Assembly (NCBI GenBank): GCA_030710605.1
Contig: CP092880.1
Location: forward strand, 2,646,862 to 2,710,861
Source: Cordylochernes scorpioides
Taxonomy: Eukaryota > Arthropoda > Arachnida > Pseudoscorpiones > Chernetidae
Direction: 5' to 3'
Length of the DNA: 64,000 nucleotides
The notes under the pieces: generated by a model
What the model saw: the letters and a program-made list of their open reading frames with translations, nothing else
The model's database searches: none
Told to the model about the DNA's origin: nothing
Made by a program: the position numbers and the translations under genes
Part shown: positions 42,731 through 54,779 of the stretch, piece after piece
How the letters are laid out: every line of letters starts with the position of its first letter
Position numbering within the stretch: position 1 is the first letter of the stretch

Positions 42731-43627
42731 ACTATTGTATTGGACTGGTTTTGTTATATACCCTGCATTTTCTATTGAAGGCAGCTTAGGGGTGTTTAAT
42801 GAACTATGGACATAAGCTTATAGGTCTGTAGAGGAACATACATATAATTTCAAGGTATAGCATCGAGCAAAGCTCTTCCGCAAATATTATTATTTTTTTG
42901 TTAAAATATTAAATATTTTATAAATTTTAAATATTTTGTTAAAATATTAAATATTTTATAAATTTTAAATATTTTGTTAAAATATTAAAATATTTGCAGA
43001 GTTTCTCTATTAAGATATCGGGAGACAAGCCTTCACGTGGTCGCGCTTCATCAGGCTACAGGCTCCGCAAAAACGTCCAACACATATAATAGAGATTCAC
43101 AGAAATACATTTAAAAAAATCAAAAATAAAAAAAAAATTTCAGTTGTAGAGGGTTAGGGCGACAGTTTCAATGGCAGGTTGGAAACTGTCCCCCAAACCC
43201 TCTATAATAAATTTTGAATTTTCATTGAAAAGAAACACACATGCGGGATATTTTTTAAAATGCCGTTTTACAATCACAAGCCGCATTATATTGTATTATA
43301 TTATAAAACTTATATTTATTATACAACTTTGCTGCTCGATGCAACCACTGAGCTAAATAAAACACTCAAAGCTGATTCGCTTATTAAGATCACGTGATAG
43401 TAAATAACCAATCAGCTAGCGAATAAAATAGACATCTACTACTCTACACATAAATATATATGAACCGATTATGGCGTTTTTTTATTTGCATAGATAAATG
43501 CTCTCGTGTTTTCTACCTATAGGTTGCCTCGAATCTCAAACACCATAAAAGGTAAGTTTTCATTTTGACAAATTCATTAACTACGGCATACACTAACATC
43601 ATATATATATATTAGGAAAAATTTTAT

Positions 43628-44035
43628 TTCTTTTGATTTTTGATTATCTTGAGGATTATGCTATGGAATTATTTGCTGGTTCTTTTTAGAACTAAATGAT
43701 ATTGGTAATGCAGTCGTGGCATAAATCTTGAAAGTATAATAATAAAAATAGTTTTGATCAGTAATTGCTTTAATTGAGCTAAAGGAATATAGAAAAAAAC
43801 ATAATTTGATAAAAGTATTGCCTGGCTTAAGGCGCAAGAATAAAAAAAAATGAAAAACTTATTTACATAATTACAAAATGTTTGAGCCGGCTATCAGGAA
43901 ATAACAACATTAGGTTATATAAAGGGAAGTCGCGACCTCTGGCGGTCGATTTAACAGAATAGTTTAATCTATGAAATTATAATTTTGAATTAAAATAATT
44001 TTTCTATGACATATATATACTTCTATATTTACATC
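43628..44035 (-). repeat. Dispersed family D copy
   Basis: Longer partner of 14535-14890, with the same blocks tgattatcttgaggattatg, gagccggctatcagg and ctctggcggtcgatttaaca. Confidence 0.5.
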
Positions 44036-44369
44036 ATTCATCTTTTCTCTTATGTAATATATACATATTTACATGTGAAATAATAGTACAAACGTGATAT
44101 TGTATTGAGATAAGGTATATAAATTAAGGAAAAGGCATCTCCTTATCGTGCAACTGAAAGTTGTTGATGGCTTGCGCCATCTATCGGAATAAATGTCAAC
44201 TATTCGTTGATTTTTAATTATTCCAGAATTTATCAAATATATATTTACTGTATTTTCCTTTTTAAAAAAAAAATAATAAATTTGCATATGAAATCAGTAT
44301 TAGAGTTTGACTCTATAGAGACGGCTGGTATTCGAGGAATTGTAGGGACTATCTAGTAGATAGAGCAAG

Positions 44370-45060
44370 GCGAGAGATTGAGATTGAAACTGATTTATTC
44401 CAATGTTCATATAAGATTATATAAGGTTAAATACAGAATTGAATAAATATGAATAAATAACACTAAATATAAAGATAAATATAGATAAATAATTGTAAAA
44501 TATAAAATTGATAAATATACATTTTTTTTTTTTTTTTTGATAAAGGGTCACCTTGATAAAGGTTGGCGTTCAGCCAGCTGAAATATTGGTAAAATAATTT
44601 TTTTTTTTTGATCCAATATATGCCTTTTTAATTAAAGATTTATCTATGGATTGCTCTATTTTCAAAAATATACATATATATAAAATATATACAAGGTCTT
44701 CATTGGTGACACCCACCACAGGAAAGACTCCGCCACCGATGGACTGCGAGAGTTCACAGAGTGGGCAGGTCTATGTGATGGCTGGTGTTACCCACGTCAA
44801 GACCAAGATGGTACTTGTAGATGGTAGCCTTCGCCACACTTGTGATATTTATTGCCTGGATCGAGGCCGACACTGAAGAGCCAGGCCTGGAGATAAAAGG
44901 GCACTTCGCAGGAGGCGAACACCTCCCGGAGCAGGGGTCGCACGGCTCAGAAACTCCAATATCTGTGGGACAGCGAGAGAGAAAGAGAGAGAGAGACGCT
45001 GTACCGACGTGGGAGTCCGAGATAACGTCACCCGCTCTGCCACCCATCGCCAAAATCCAT
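44370..45060 (-). repeat. Family A element (minus strand)
   Basis: Starts at its (CT)n-side tail (gagattgagattgaaactga), passes an AT-rich part with a poly-T, then cagtccatcggtggcggagt and ctcttcagtgtcggcctcga, and ends near gatggcagagcgggtgacg. This is the longest copy of the family. Confidence 0.55.
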
Positions 45061-45069
45061 CAAGTCCAG

Positions 45070-45500
45070 CAATAAATCCCGAGAGGTAATTAGTTGGGGT
45101 AATTAAGACTAGTGACAGCTCTGCTTGTCTTTTAATGAAGTCTTACAGCTCCTCAGGACTTAATGAAGCTTAAACTTCACTTTTTATCAACCGCTCCATA
45201 ATTGAGCTTTGTCATATTTTATGGAGTCCTTACTTTCTGTCTCAAAGGGTTACGTTGTTCTTTTCCATAGGCGTTTCTTGCTGGGAACGCCCTTTGTCAT
45301 TAGAGGCTGAATTGATGCCTTCCAATTTTAAAACCGTTCCCAATTTTCTACTTTTTTTGAATTTCTAATTGAATAAAAATATCAGATCGATTATGAACAG
45401 TGATTATTTATTTGATCATCTCTATTTAGTTTTAATAACGCGGTAAAATATATTTAATTAATTCCACCGTACACTTTTATATTGACACGGAAAAATGAAA
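45070..45500. other. No recognised gene
   Basis: Mixed composition; no ORF or repeat that I can support. Confidence 0.5.
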
Positions 45501-45504
45501 GAAA

Positions 45505-45985
45505 ACAAACGTCTTCTTCTTTCTTATCTCCACTTAATCATATCAGGGTATCAAGTTTGTAGAGCTTGTTGATGAGGTTTGCTGGGGATGTGTCTTCTTC
45601 TTTCTTATCTCCACCCAATCATATTAGGGTATCAAGCTTGTAGAGTTTGTTGTTGGTGTCTGCTGGATGTTGTGATGTGTTAAATAACCTATAATAATGT
45701 TACGTAGTGTATTTATTATTGACTATGCAAAATCATGGCATTTGTCAATTGTTTTAACTTGATGTAAAATATTTCCTCCTTTTACCTCTATTTTTCTATT
45801 TTGTATAAAAGGAGATTACAGGATGAAATAAACATTCAGTTCAACTTGTAAAGCTGGAACGAGTCTTATTCTGATAGCCCTTAGCCATTGGGGAAGAGTA
45901 GAATTCATCAATGGATGAGTCAATACAGTCAATAATGTGGTTTGGGGTTGCAGGTTGACACTTAGTACATAGTGAGGAAACCTTG
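45505..45985 (-). pseudogene. LINE C-terminal relic interrupted by a solo LTR
   Basis: The minus strand carries the C-x2-C...H-x4-C coding end (45888-45985). It then breaks at 45887 and resumes at 45667 with one and a half 81-bp end units. Same LINE as 27546-27722. Confidence 0.55.
45668..45887 (+). mobile_element. Candidate solo LTR, family L2
   Basis: The 220-bp insert begins TGTTGTGATG and ends CTTAGCCA. It has gtataaaagg (45803) and gaaataaac (45826), i.e. TATA and polyadenylation signals in the right order for an LTR. It splits a LINE end whose flanking sequence is known from other copies. The target duplication is not clean (ctgga/ttggg), so confidence is moderate. Confidence 0.5.
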
Positions 45986-46009
45986 CAACCATTCTGGAAA
46001 GTAATTGTC

Positions 46010-46200
46010 CGTAAATGACCAGACTTAAGTTAAATTGACGAAACCGTTGGGAGAGTTCACCACTGATGAGCCAAGTCCTCTCAATATTATTTTCATCGCA
46101 GTAAGAACAGTAGAAGTTTGATTTATTTGTGAAAGAAACATTCGTGTCTTAATATCTTCATTTGTTATATATAGATGGAGCGTTATTGCTTTATACAGAC
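46010..46200 (+). repeat. F-family unit with atagatggagcgttattgc end
   Basis: Contains gacgaaaccgttgggagagt, actgatgagccaagtcctct and the terminal motif shared with the 31810 element. It is degenerate. Confidence 0.5.
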
Positions 46201-46965
46201 TTAAGCCTGGAAATCAAAGACTGTTGTTCTCTTGGGAAGACAGAACTGGTGCTTGTCCCTTCTGCTCTGTACCGAAAACAAACGTGAAAAATGACAAAAT
46301 CAAATCTATAAATAATGAGCAAAACGGCTTCCAAGAGGGTATGTTTTTGCCATATTGTATATCTCAAGTTTTTAGGCATTACAAACCTTTTTACAGAAGT
46401 ATATAACAATGATTCTTCAAATAATATATATATATAGGTAGAATTAAATATAATTTATATGAAAGATAGTTGTAAATTAATGATGTTCTGATCGTTCAGT
46501 AATAGCTTGCTAAACTGACATTATACTCTCAATTCGACATTATACTCTTAAATCAACATCGAAAATTTCTATAACTTTCTTCGAAAAAATATTATAAAAC
46601 CTTTATATATATATATCTTGTATTCAAATGAAAGATACCTCAGCTAGTAAATATTTTATTATCTCGACGTTTCGACAAAAATATTTTGTCCTCGTTAAGA
46701 GCGAACAAAAATTAAAAAATTTGGCAAAGAATTGAAAGTTATACTAAGGTTCCAAGAGCGTTCTCATGCGATATTTTGAATAACTATGAATGCCGGCCAG
46801 GTAGCCTCTATCTTGTATCATATTTACATATAATACCCCCGGGGGTGGGGCTGGGCTGTGGACGGCACCATGCTGGTCTACTTCCCCACCCTAGGGGGTG
46901 TCTTCCCCCACTAGATCCCTAACTCCTCTGTTATAAAATGTCTGTTCTTTCTGTAAATCCTTATA
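46200..46965. other. No recognised gene; one hammerhead-like single copy
   Basis: 46640-46740 (-) reads gaggacaaaatatttttgtc + gaaacgtcgagataataaa, a degenerate member of the 33.1-kb family. The gggggtggggctgggctgtg block near 46850 stands out in composition but matches nothing I know. Confidence 0.45.
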
Positions 46966-47130
46966 TCTATAAAAATGAAATGCGAATTCGATGTTTGTTA
47001 TCGCATCACGCAAAATCTACTGGCTCAATCATTATGGAATTTCGCATGTAGGTAGCTGAAGATTTCGTTTAACATATAGGCTATTCAAAAAACTACAAAG
47101 GTTAATGTACTTTTTTTAAAAAATTTTTAA

Positions 47131-49581
47131 CTGAATCGTTGGGTGGTGCCTTATTCTCCATTGCTATCGAAGATGTTTTGTGCACATATCAATGTTGAGA
47201 ACTGTAGTTCTGTTAAGGCAATAAAATATATTTGCAAATATGTCAATAAGGGCAGTGATCAAGCTATTATTAATTTACGCAGAGAAGGTAGAGGTCCTGA
47301 CCCTCAAAATGAGGTGCGAATGTATCAGTGTGCCAGATACATAAGCAGCAATGAAGCTGTTTGGCGTCTTCTCAGCTTCCCTTTACACCAACGCCATCCA
47401 GCTGTTATCCATTTAGCTGTGCATCTTGAGAATGGAGAACGGATATATTTCAATCAAAACACTCTTGCCCATCGAATGCGTAATCCACCAAGGACAACCC
47501 TGACTGCATTTTTTTCATTATGCCAAACTGATTCCTTTGCTAGGACCCTGCTCTATCCAGATGTTCCCCAATACTACACTTGGAATTCTTCTGCCCACGA
47601 ATGGAGAAGGCGCGTTCAAGGCAAGCTGGTCGAAGGACAGCCTGGAGTGAAGAGATCAGACACTATTGGACGGGTTTACGCTGTGCATGTCAGTAACTTT
47701 GAATGCTTTTGTTTACGTATGTTACTACATAACATCAAGGGACCAACTTCCTTCGCATATTTGAAGATTGTTAATGGCAGTCAATACGAAACATTTAGAG
47801 AAACATGCGCAGCTCTTGGATTATTGGAGAAGAATAACCATTGGGTTGTCACAATGGATGAGGCCGTTCTTTGTCAGGCTCCTACAAGAGTAAGGCAATT
47901 GTTTGCCATATTAATTTCTACGTGCACAATTTCGAACCCTCAGCAGTTATGGATTACCTATAGAGATGAGATGGCAAGTGATATTCTTAATCGTTATCAG
48001 CTTCTCGATTCCTCCATCAGGTATAATGATCTGATATATAATGAAACATTGTGTAACATTGAGGATCGTGTCGTATCTATATGTGGGAAGAAACTGCAGG
48101 AATTAGGCTTAGGAGCACCCAGGAGAAATGTGGTTACCAATTCTGACATTTTGAGAGAACTTGCGTATGATACGGCAGAACTTGAAGACAATGCTGCATC
48201 CATGCTGCCCAAACTCTTGCCAGAACAAATAAGAGTTTTTGATGCTGTCTTAGCAAAAATTAATTTGTCACAACCCATAATTATATTTTTAGATGCGCCG
48301 GGGGGAACAGGTAAAACATTTCTTTTGAATCTTCTATTAGCAATGATTAGGAAGGAACAAAATATTGCCATTGCTGTTGCTTCCTCAGGGATAGCTGCAA
48401 CATTGCTTGCGGGCGGAAGAACTGCACATTCAGTGCTGAAATTACCTCTGACTTTTGCAGAGGGCCAGACTGCTGTTTGCAATATACGAAAAAATAGTGA
48501 TAAAGCTTCACTCTTACGTAGCTGTAAGTTGCTGGTTTGGGATGAGTGCACCATGGCCCATAAAATTGCCTTGGAAGCCCTTGATCGGACATTACAGGAT
48601 ATCCGTGATGATCCACAACCCATGGGTGGTTTAGTAGTGCTTTTGGCCGGTGATTTCCGACAGACTCTTCCAGTAGTCACTAGAGGTACACCTGCTGATG
48701 AGCTGAATGCCTGTTTAAAGTCTTCTTATCTTTGGAGCCATATTGTGAAAATGCACCTCACAGTCAACATGAGAGTTCAACTCCATAATGATACCACTGC
48801 TGCACAATTTGCAGACGAACTCTTAAAGATAGGAGAAGGTCAACTAGAAACTGATTCCGAGGGTAATATCCAGTTTTCAAATACTTTTTGCCAAGTGGTG
48901 GAATCTTCAGAAAGTCTGTATGAAAAGGTTTTCCCTAATATAGGTGTAAACTATTTATCTGAAGAATGGTTATGTGCCCGCACTATTTTAGCCCCCAAAA
49001 ATAGCACTGTGCTAGAAATAAATAATACAATATTAAATTCAATCCCGGGTGAAAGCAAAATCTATAGATCAATTGATACAATGGTTGATCCTGATGAATC
49101 TGTGTCGTATCCCCCTGAATTTTTGAATTCACTAGAATTGTCTGGTACACCTTCACACAAAATTGTACTAAAAGTTGGTGTGCCAGTAATTTTAATACGA
49201 AACCTTGATCCACCCCGTCTCTGCAATGGCACTAGATTATGCATCACTCAAATGGGCACTAATGTTCTCCAGGCTCGGATTTTAACTGGCTCTTTTCGAG
49301 GGGAAGAGGTCCTTATTCCTAGAATACCTATTATTCCAAATGATCTGCCTTTTAAGTTTAGACGCTTGCAATTCCCAGTTATGGTTGCCTTTGCTATGAC
49401 AATTAATAAATCTCAGGGTCAAACATTGCAAGTAGTTGGTGTGCATCTTGAGTCTCCCTGTTTCTCGCATGGGCAACTCTATGTAGCATGCTCCCGTGTT
49501 TCCAGCCCTAAAAATTTATTTGTCTTTAGTTCTACTTTTAGCAAGACACGCAATATTGTTTATCAGGGGGCTTTGATCTAG
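47131..49581 (+). CDS. Helitron Rep(C-terminal)-helicase, 5'-truncated
   Basis: About 816 open codons follow a stop at 47128. The homology begins at NRWVVPYSPLL, just before the two catalytic tyrosines in IKYICKYVNKG (Y-x3-Y). The upstream HUH (two-histidine) region is absent. A PIF1-type helicase follows from about residue 360: Walker A GGTGKTF, Walker B VWDECT, GDFRQTLPV, and motifs FAMTINKSQGQT and YVACSRVSSP near the C-terminus. The helicase half looks intact. No ATG precedes the homology, and the reading frame opens with Leu, so the protein as annotated is probably not made as such. Known role of the family: rolling-circle transposition with strand nicking by Rep and unwinding by the helicase. 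Confidence 0.88.
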   Translation: MNRWVVPYSPLLSKMFCAHINVENCSSVKAIKYICKYVNKGSDQAIINLRREGRGPDPQNEVRMYQCARYISSNEAVWRLLSFPLHQRHPAVIHLAVHLENGERIYFNQNTLAHRMRNPPRTTLTAFFSLCQTDSFARTLLYPDVPQYYTWNSSAHEWRRRVQGKLVEGQPGVKRSDTIGRVYAVHVSNFECFCLRMLLHNIKGPTSFAYLKIVNGSQYETFRETCAALGLLEKNNHWVVTMDEAVLCQAPTRVRQLFAILISTCTISNPQQLWITYRDEMASDILNRYQLLDSSIRYNDLIYNETLCNIEDRVVSICGKKLQELGLGAPRRNVVTNSDILRELAYDTAELEDNAASMLPKLLPEQIRVFDAVLAKINLSQPIIIFLDAPGGTGKTFLLNLLLAMIRKEQNIAIAVASSGIAATLLAGGRTAHSVLKLPLTFAEGQTAVCNIRKNSDKASLLRSCKLLVWDECTMAHKIALEALDRTLQDIRDDPQPMGGLVVLLAGDFRQTLPVVTRGTPADELNACLKSSYLWSHIVKMHLTVNMRVQLHNDTTAAQFADELLKIGEGQLETDSEGNIQFSNTFCQVVESSESLYEKVFPNIGVNYLSEEWLCARTILAPKNSTVLEINNTILNSIPGESKIYRSIDTMVDPDESVSYPPEFLNSLELSGTPSHKIVLKVGVPVILIRNLDPPRLCNGTRLCITQMGTNVLQARILTGSFRGEEVLIPRIPIIPNDLPFKFRRLQFPVMVAFAMTINKSQGQTLQVVGVHLESPCFSHGQLYVACSRVSSPKNLFVFSSTFSKTRNIVYQGALI

Positions 49582-49589
49582 ATTTTGAC

Positions 49590-50550
49590 CATTTTTAAAG
49601 AGATTTCTTCGAATAATGATTTTGGGAAGCTTGACTTTTGTAAATACATAATTTGTTATCATTATTGCTCTACTGTTGTTTCATCAATAAAGCTTTTTTT
49701 ACTTTATTTTATTTTAATTTTTTCACATTTAATTCATTTACATAACTCTATTCTTGAAAATAGTTTTTTTTTTTTTATGGTATCAACATTTCTGGTTCAA
49801 TTAAAGTTTTTGTTAGCCTGCAACACACCTTATCATAGCTCATTGCATTTATCAGGATAACTTTGCTGTTTTGATTTTTACACCATTAGTATTTTCATGC
49901 CTCTATAATATTATATTTGTTTGCAGAATTTTATAGACAATTTGGTTTGGGTTATGTACATTAAGAATTTGTAAAAATATAAAGGTCAAAGTTTTACAAC
50001 AAAAAAAAAAAATTTGGAACACCATTTCTCTCCCATTTAATTTAATGATGCTTCATTTATGATTATTAGAATTGCATTATTTTTATGCATATTATTTTTA
50101 AAAATTTGTGTTAGCAAGACATGGAATATTGTTAAGTTAATGTAATATTAACAGAAACTTTACCAACCCGTGAAGCGTTAGCTCCAGTCTTTTACCGCTG
50201 GGGGCAGCACTGTTAGAGCTAATAAATGCTTTCGATTGGTGCTTACTTTTACATGCTGTTTGTTTTTAGACTAAATTGATACACATCAAGTTAGCATTGT
50301 TTCATGCTTCAAAAGTTAAGATTATATTTTTAACGTTTCATAATACTTTTTCAAATTAAAGCCGGAAATAATATTGCTTTTTCCCATCCTGCAGGTCTAC
50401 ATTACACTGCAACATGCTATCATAACTCTGGATTTTGGCCTTGATATTTATATAATGTGAAAGTACTGTTTGCTACCTTAAGCTCTGGAGAGATTATAAT
50501 GTGTCTACAGATCCATCATGTGGAAATCACACCATAGTGAAAATGCATTT
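49590..50550. other. Helitron 3' noncoding region
   Basis: AT-rich; contains aataaagcttttttt at 49687. No further ORF of note. Confidence 0.6.
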
Positions 50551-50555
50551 AGCTG

Positions 50556-51345
50556 GTAGCAATGTATCACATTTGTAGACATGTGGTGCGCTTACAGTAA
50601 AAGCAGTCGCTACCTACCCACCATGGTTATCATGGCCTGTACCACGCGTACTAGGGATGATTAAAAAAAAAAAAGGAAGCAAGACCGAATACAAATAATT
50701 ACATTATGTGTGGTTTCAGTTACATTTTGGCTATCTTCAGACAAAGGTACTGAATACATTCAGTAATTTTGTCTTTATATGGCAACAATGCTGTTACTGA
50801 AACATCACACATATATATATTTTTTTATTTGGTCTTGCTTTTTTGGTATTTTTACAATTGCCCTTGACTATTAGAAAATTATGCAAATTTCCTTTTCATT
50901 TTATATACCATTTTAAAAATTATATTCTTTTGTTAAAATATCCAATTTCCCACACTTTTCTAAAACTGCAACAATAACTAATACAAAATTCTTCCAAGTC
51001 CAGGTATTTCAATATTGCAGAAATATATTACATTTATAAAAGTTGCTTAACTATTTAGATATGTAAATGCCGGATTAGGTGCCCTTTAAAATGTTTGCTC
51101 TGGCTGTTTCTTCTTGGACAGCCGAGAGTGAAGTGGACAAAGTGAAATTTTCAGGTTGTGCCGACCATTTTCCTTTATTCACACTAATCATTAGATTTTT
51201 TTTTTTTTAAGAATAAAAGCCCAGTTTGGTTACTTGCACTCACTGGAGGGGTTGGACTTTTTCAAGAATCAGGAGCCATTGGGGCAATTTTTTTTTTTCA
51301 GAACAAAGTGTCTGAATCTGCATTCGATGACCCCGGGTCATGGTT
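50556..51345. repeat. SINE S1 pieces and an inverted repeat inside the Helitron
   Basis: 50556-50690 is the S1 body end (acatgtggtgcgcttacagt ... accacgcgtactagggatga). 50690-50880 has gtgtggtttcag / ctgaaacatcacac facing each other. 51170-51345 (-) is another S1 piece (caggagccattggggcaat). Confidence 0.5.
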
Positions 51346-51809
51346 TTTAAAAATTAACAGTTTAGACCACTCCTCCAAACAGCACTCTATTCATTAGATG
51401 TGTTTGTGAAATGGATCCTATATTTCAGATTTTTTTACACGCATTTTCGATATTGCTGTTTGCAATTTATCTCCATTTTGCTGAAAGAAAATTCATTACA
51501 TTGAGTTTACAAACAGTTGGGGCCTCTATTCATTCATGAGTAAACCTCGCTCGAACACTACCCAGGCGAAGCCGGGTCCAGTCGGGTAAAACCCGGGCGT
51601 TGCCCGGGCCACTCGGCTAGTATTCAATAAATATTAGTTAAAATGATTCATTTTGTTATATTCACCTGGGCGGAGCATATGAGGGATTGCAGAGATACCT
51701 AGGAATCCTTGCCACTTCCTAAACCTGCCTGTTACCTACTCTACTACAATTATTGTAAATAGTTTCACGTGCAATAACCCAGATCGGATATAGCATGTCT
51801 TATTTGAAA

Positions 51810-52097
51810 TTAGTATTTTTTTTTTGCTTATCCCTAGTACACGTGGTACAAGCCATGCTAATCATGGCGGGTAGAAGTATCGTTCCAATTTTAGTATATG
51901 TACCGGTGTAAGTGCACCACATGTCTACACATGTGAAAAGCAGCTCGACTTTGCACTTATATATATGCCAGAGCTCCGTTTGGTAACTTGCATTCGCTGG
52001 TGGGGTATGGCTTTTGCAAGAATCGGGGGCCATTGAAACTTTTTTTTTTATCTGAAAAAAAGTGCCTAATGCGGAAATTGAACCCTGGGTCATAGCG
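51810..52097 (-). repeat. SINE S1 copy cut by the assembly gap
   Basis: Body from ttgcttatccctagtacacg to gaaattgaaccctgggtcat. The B-box gggttcaatttcc is just inside. The tRNA-like head would lie in the N run at 52098-52197. Confidence 0.55.
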
Positions 52098-52197
52098 NNN
52101 NNNNNNNNNNNNNNNNNNNNNNNNNNNNNNNNNNNNNNNNNNNNNNNNNNNNNNNNNNNNNNNNNNNNNNNNNNNNNNNNNNNNNNNNNNNNNNNNN
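52098..52197. other. Assembly gap of 100 N
   Basis: Fixed-size gap inside the head of a SINE-like repeat, a likely cause of the assembly break. Confidence 0.95.
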
Positions 52198-52645
52198 AGC
52201 CCAACTTGACCTGACTTAATCCAACTTGGAAGTAATTTAACTAGTTTAAAATTGGATAAGATTTCTCACAACATTTATATCTTTTGAAATTATATTCCAT
52301 ACTATATAACATTCTGTGCTTACTTTTTAAATGCAGAGAGATACTCTATCAGTCCTACTTATGTAATGTATATATTTCTACAGTTTTCGATTTCTTTTTC
52401 TACATATATATTTTTCCCATAGTTATTTTGTTGTGTTTTAACTTTAAAATCACACAAAAATATAATAAACTTGAATTTGTTTATTCAAGTCTCAAAAAAA
52501 CAAAGCTTTGCATATAAAACAAATAATAATGAAGAAGAAGAAAAAAAAAACATTTTAGGAAAAGCAAAAACAAAACAAAAGTACTGGTCAAAAAGAAACA
52601 TTTAAAATCGCAGATTAATATCTTCAAAATATTTAAAAATATCAA
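52198..52645. other. AT-rich, no recognised gene
   Basis: Only a short low-complexity F/Y-rich frame. Confidence 0.6.
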
Positions 52646-52648
52646 ATA

Positions 52649-52811
52649 CAGTAGAACCTCCCTTTAGCGGACACCTCTCCATAAAGAACAGTTTTCATTT
52701 ACAAAATCACCATTTTTACAATTTAGCAACTCTCTGGTAAGAGGACACCTCTCCCTAAAGGACACTTTGGCTCTGCAATTAGTTGTCTTTTACAGGGAGG
52801 TAGATCTACTG
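52649..52811. mobile_element. Pogo/Tigger-type MITE, 163 bp
   Basis: CAGTAGAACCTCCCTTTAG at the left and, inverted, acagggaggtagatctactg at the right, each with flanking TA. Interior sub-repeats cacctctcc(a/c)taaag. The ends differ from the 15536 and 26947 MITEs but share CAGT. Confidence 0.7.
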
Positions 52812-52814
52812 TAA

Positions 52815-53880
52815 ATAAATGGTAGAAAATCCAAGGTATCGCTATTTCTTTGATAAATAATTATATGCTTCTTAATATTAAAATGATAATTTTAGCTATA
52901 AAATAAATTTTAAATACTATAGTTATATTTATGATTATAGTTTTATTTCAAATAAAATTTGATATTTTGAGTATAACAATTGGGCAAATAATTTTTGTGT
53001 TGGAAAAAATCTATTTTCCCATTATAAATATGACTCTATACATAATTATATATATTTCTATGAATATACATTTTAAAATCCATATATAATCAAAATTACA
53101 AAGAAAAAAAACTAATATTTGAAAATTTTACTTAGTAAATAAAACAAAATTGATTTTAAAAAATCCTAATTCATATCATAGTAATTTGAAGAAAAAATAT
53201 TCATTGATATATCATAATATTTTCTAGTGAAATTTGACCATGGGGAAGGTACGAATGCAATTATCTCCTCTCTCTTGTGATAAAAAGAACTATAATGAAT
53301 AAAAATATTTATTCGAAAAGATATGAGGAATTATGATACAAATTTTGATATAAACCAATATTTAATGATAACGACAAAATTTATATATAGAAAGAAAAAA
53401 GAAGTAATACACAAATATATTAAGACAATATTACAAATTCTATTGTGAATTTAAATACAAGAAGAATGCAGGTAAGAATTCTTATGTTCATCATACTGAA
53501 GAAATTTCAATTTTAACCAGATAAATCCAATCTCAGATGTTAACTCTGATGTCGCCTCTCTACTGATGAGGGTCACAATCTTCTTGTCAGCTTCACAGAC
53601 CAAACTGACGTTGATTCTCCTTCTTGATCACCAATTCTTGATACACCATGGGCCAACCTGAAGTTGGATAAATATCACGTGATGTGAACTGGCTCAACTG
53701 ATTGGTTGGATTGATAGAAATCGACATGACGCCAGTTGAGCTTCTTTTAGCCCAATCTTATTATTCTTTAAGAAATTTGTTCTACACATTTCTGCACTAA
53801 ATTTATTTTTCTTTGACCATAAAATATGCTGATATAATACACAACCAAACACTGTTATATTTAAGTAATGAAAAGCTCTC
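52815..53880. other. AT-rich, no recognised gene
   Basis: Extreme A/T content to about 53460, then more balanced sequence to 53720. No domain, repeat partner or RNA gene was found. Confidence 0.55.
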
Positions 53881-53881
53881 T

Positions 53882-54246
53882 TCTTCTTCTTCTTCTTTCT
53901 TATCTCCACTCAATCATATTAGGGTGTCAAGCTTGTAAAGCCAGAATTTGGCAACCATCATGATTGGGTGAAGTAGTATGCGTCTGCCTTTGTCATTAAG
54001 ACTGGGAGCACTACTCAGTGGCAGGACGACTTAGCTCCAAAATAAATGGCCGCCTCTGACATGAGGAACAGACGCCATGTGCAGCCGCTCCTAACATGGA
54101 GTACAAACGCTGCTCATCCTGTATACCTGGAGCCCTTACAGGGTACTATTAGCCGGGCCAGCTGAACCCAGGTTTTTAGTGAGCTTGTTACTGCTCCCCC
54201 TCCTCCTTTTTTCATCCGGGCTTAGGACCGGCAAAGGCGGAGTTGA
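53882..54246 (+). repeat. Dispersed family C copy with LINE end
   Basis: Same composite as 38638-39012, from ttcttatctccactcaatca to aggaccggcaaaggcggagt, with a few small deletions. Confidence 0.6.
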
Positions 54247-54587
54247 AAAGCTCTATATCTCAGTCAAGTGGATTTAAATTGAAACTGAGTACTATTCTGA
54301 TGACAACACAACACAACAATAAAAATAATTAAAAGTTTTTAAAAATAACTTTGAAAAGTGTGATCAGAAATATAAGCTAGATATGAACAAAACCTATTGA
54401 AAAATTATGGATAAAAATGATAGCTTAAATAATTATAAATTCACAACCTATTAAGAGAGAGTTACCTCTCAAAGAAATATAGTGGTTTCAGCCACAAATA
54501 TCTTAAACCGTTTTATATAATTTACTTGAGATATACCTGGAGCAGTTTATTATATAACTTGAAGAAATACGAATTTAAGGATTAAAA

Positions 54588-54743
54588 CTAAAGGCTGGAG
54601 ATTTTTCTGAGGTTCTTGGAGGAATCTGGTTTCTTGGGTTGCTTATTAGAGCTACTCCATGAATTGGTTTGTTTCAACGGAGCTGTAACTAGTTTCTTTG
54701 TCATAGTTGGAAGCTCTTCTTGTGAGCCTTGAACTTTTCTAAT
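54588..54743 (-). CDS. Possible terminal exon of an unidentified host gene
   Basis: The minus strand has about 50 open codons rich in Lys, Ser and Asn (TMTKKLVTAPLKQTNSWSSS, then NLRKISSL and TAG). An AG acceptor-like gaattag precedes them at 54739, and ataataaac lies about 40 bp after the stop. Codon use looks plausible. It does not match any repeat in the window. No other exon of the same gene was found, and the pyrimidine tract is weak, so this is tentative. Confidence 0.25.
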   Translation of the reverse strand: MRKVQGSQEELPTMTKKLVTAPLKQTNSWSSSNKQPKKPDSSKNLRKISSL

Positions 54744-54779
54744 TCAAATAACCAAAATATCAGGTAGAATAAAAACTTA

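Larger units (their letters stand above)
46966..51620 (+). mobile_element. Helitron, 4655 bp, termini intact
   Basis: The 5' end is TCTATAAAAATGAAATGCG preceded by A. The 3' end is CTAG followed by T, with the hairpin cccgggc-gtt-gcccggg (51592-51608) eight bases upstream. Insertion between A and T, a TC start and a CTRR end are the Helitron hallmarks. It encodes the C-terminal end of Rep plus a helicase. The Rep N-terminus is missing, so this copy is not autonomous. SINE and hairpin repeats lie in its 3' noncoding part (50556-51345). Confidence 0.88.

Noticed and set aside
47997..48680. Long minus-strand open frame opposite the Helitron helicase
   Set aside because: Antisense shadow of a conserved coding sequence; no domain.
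51800..52204. Open frame starting in the second N gap
   Set aside because: It is a translation of a SINE-like repeat plus N.
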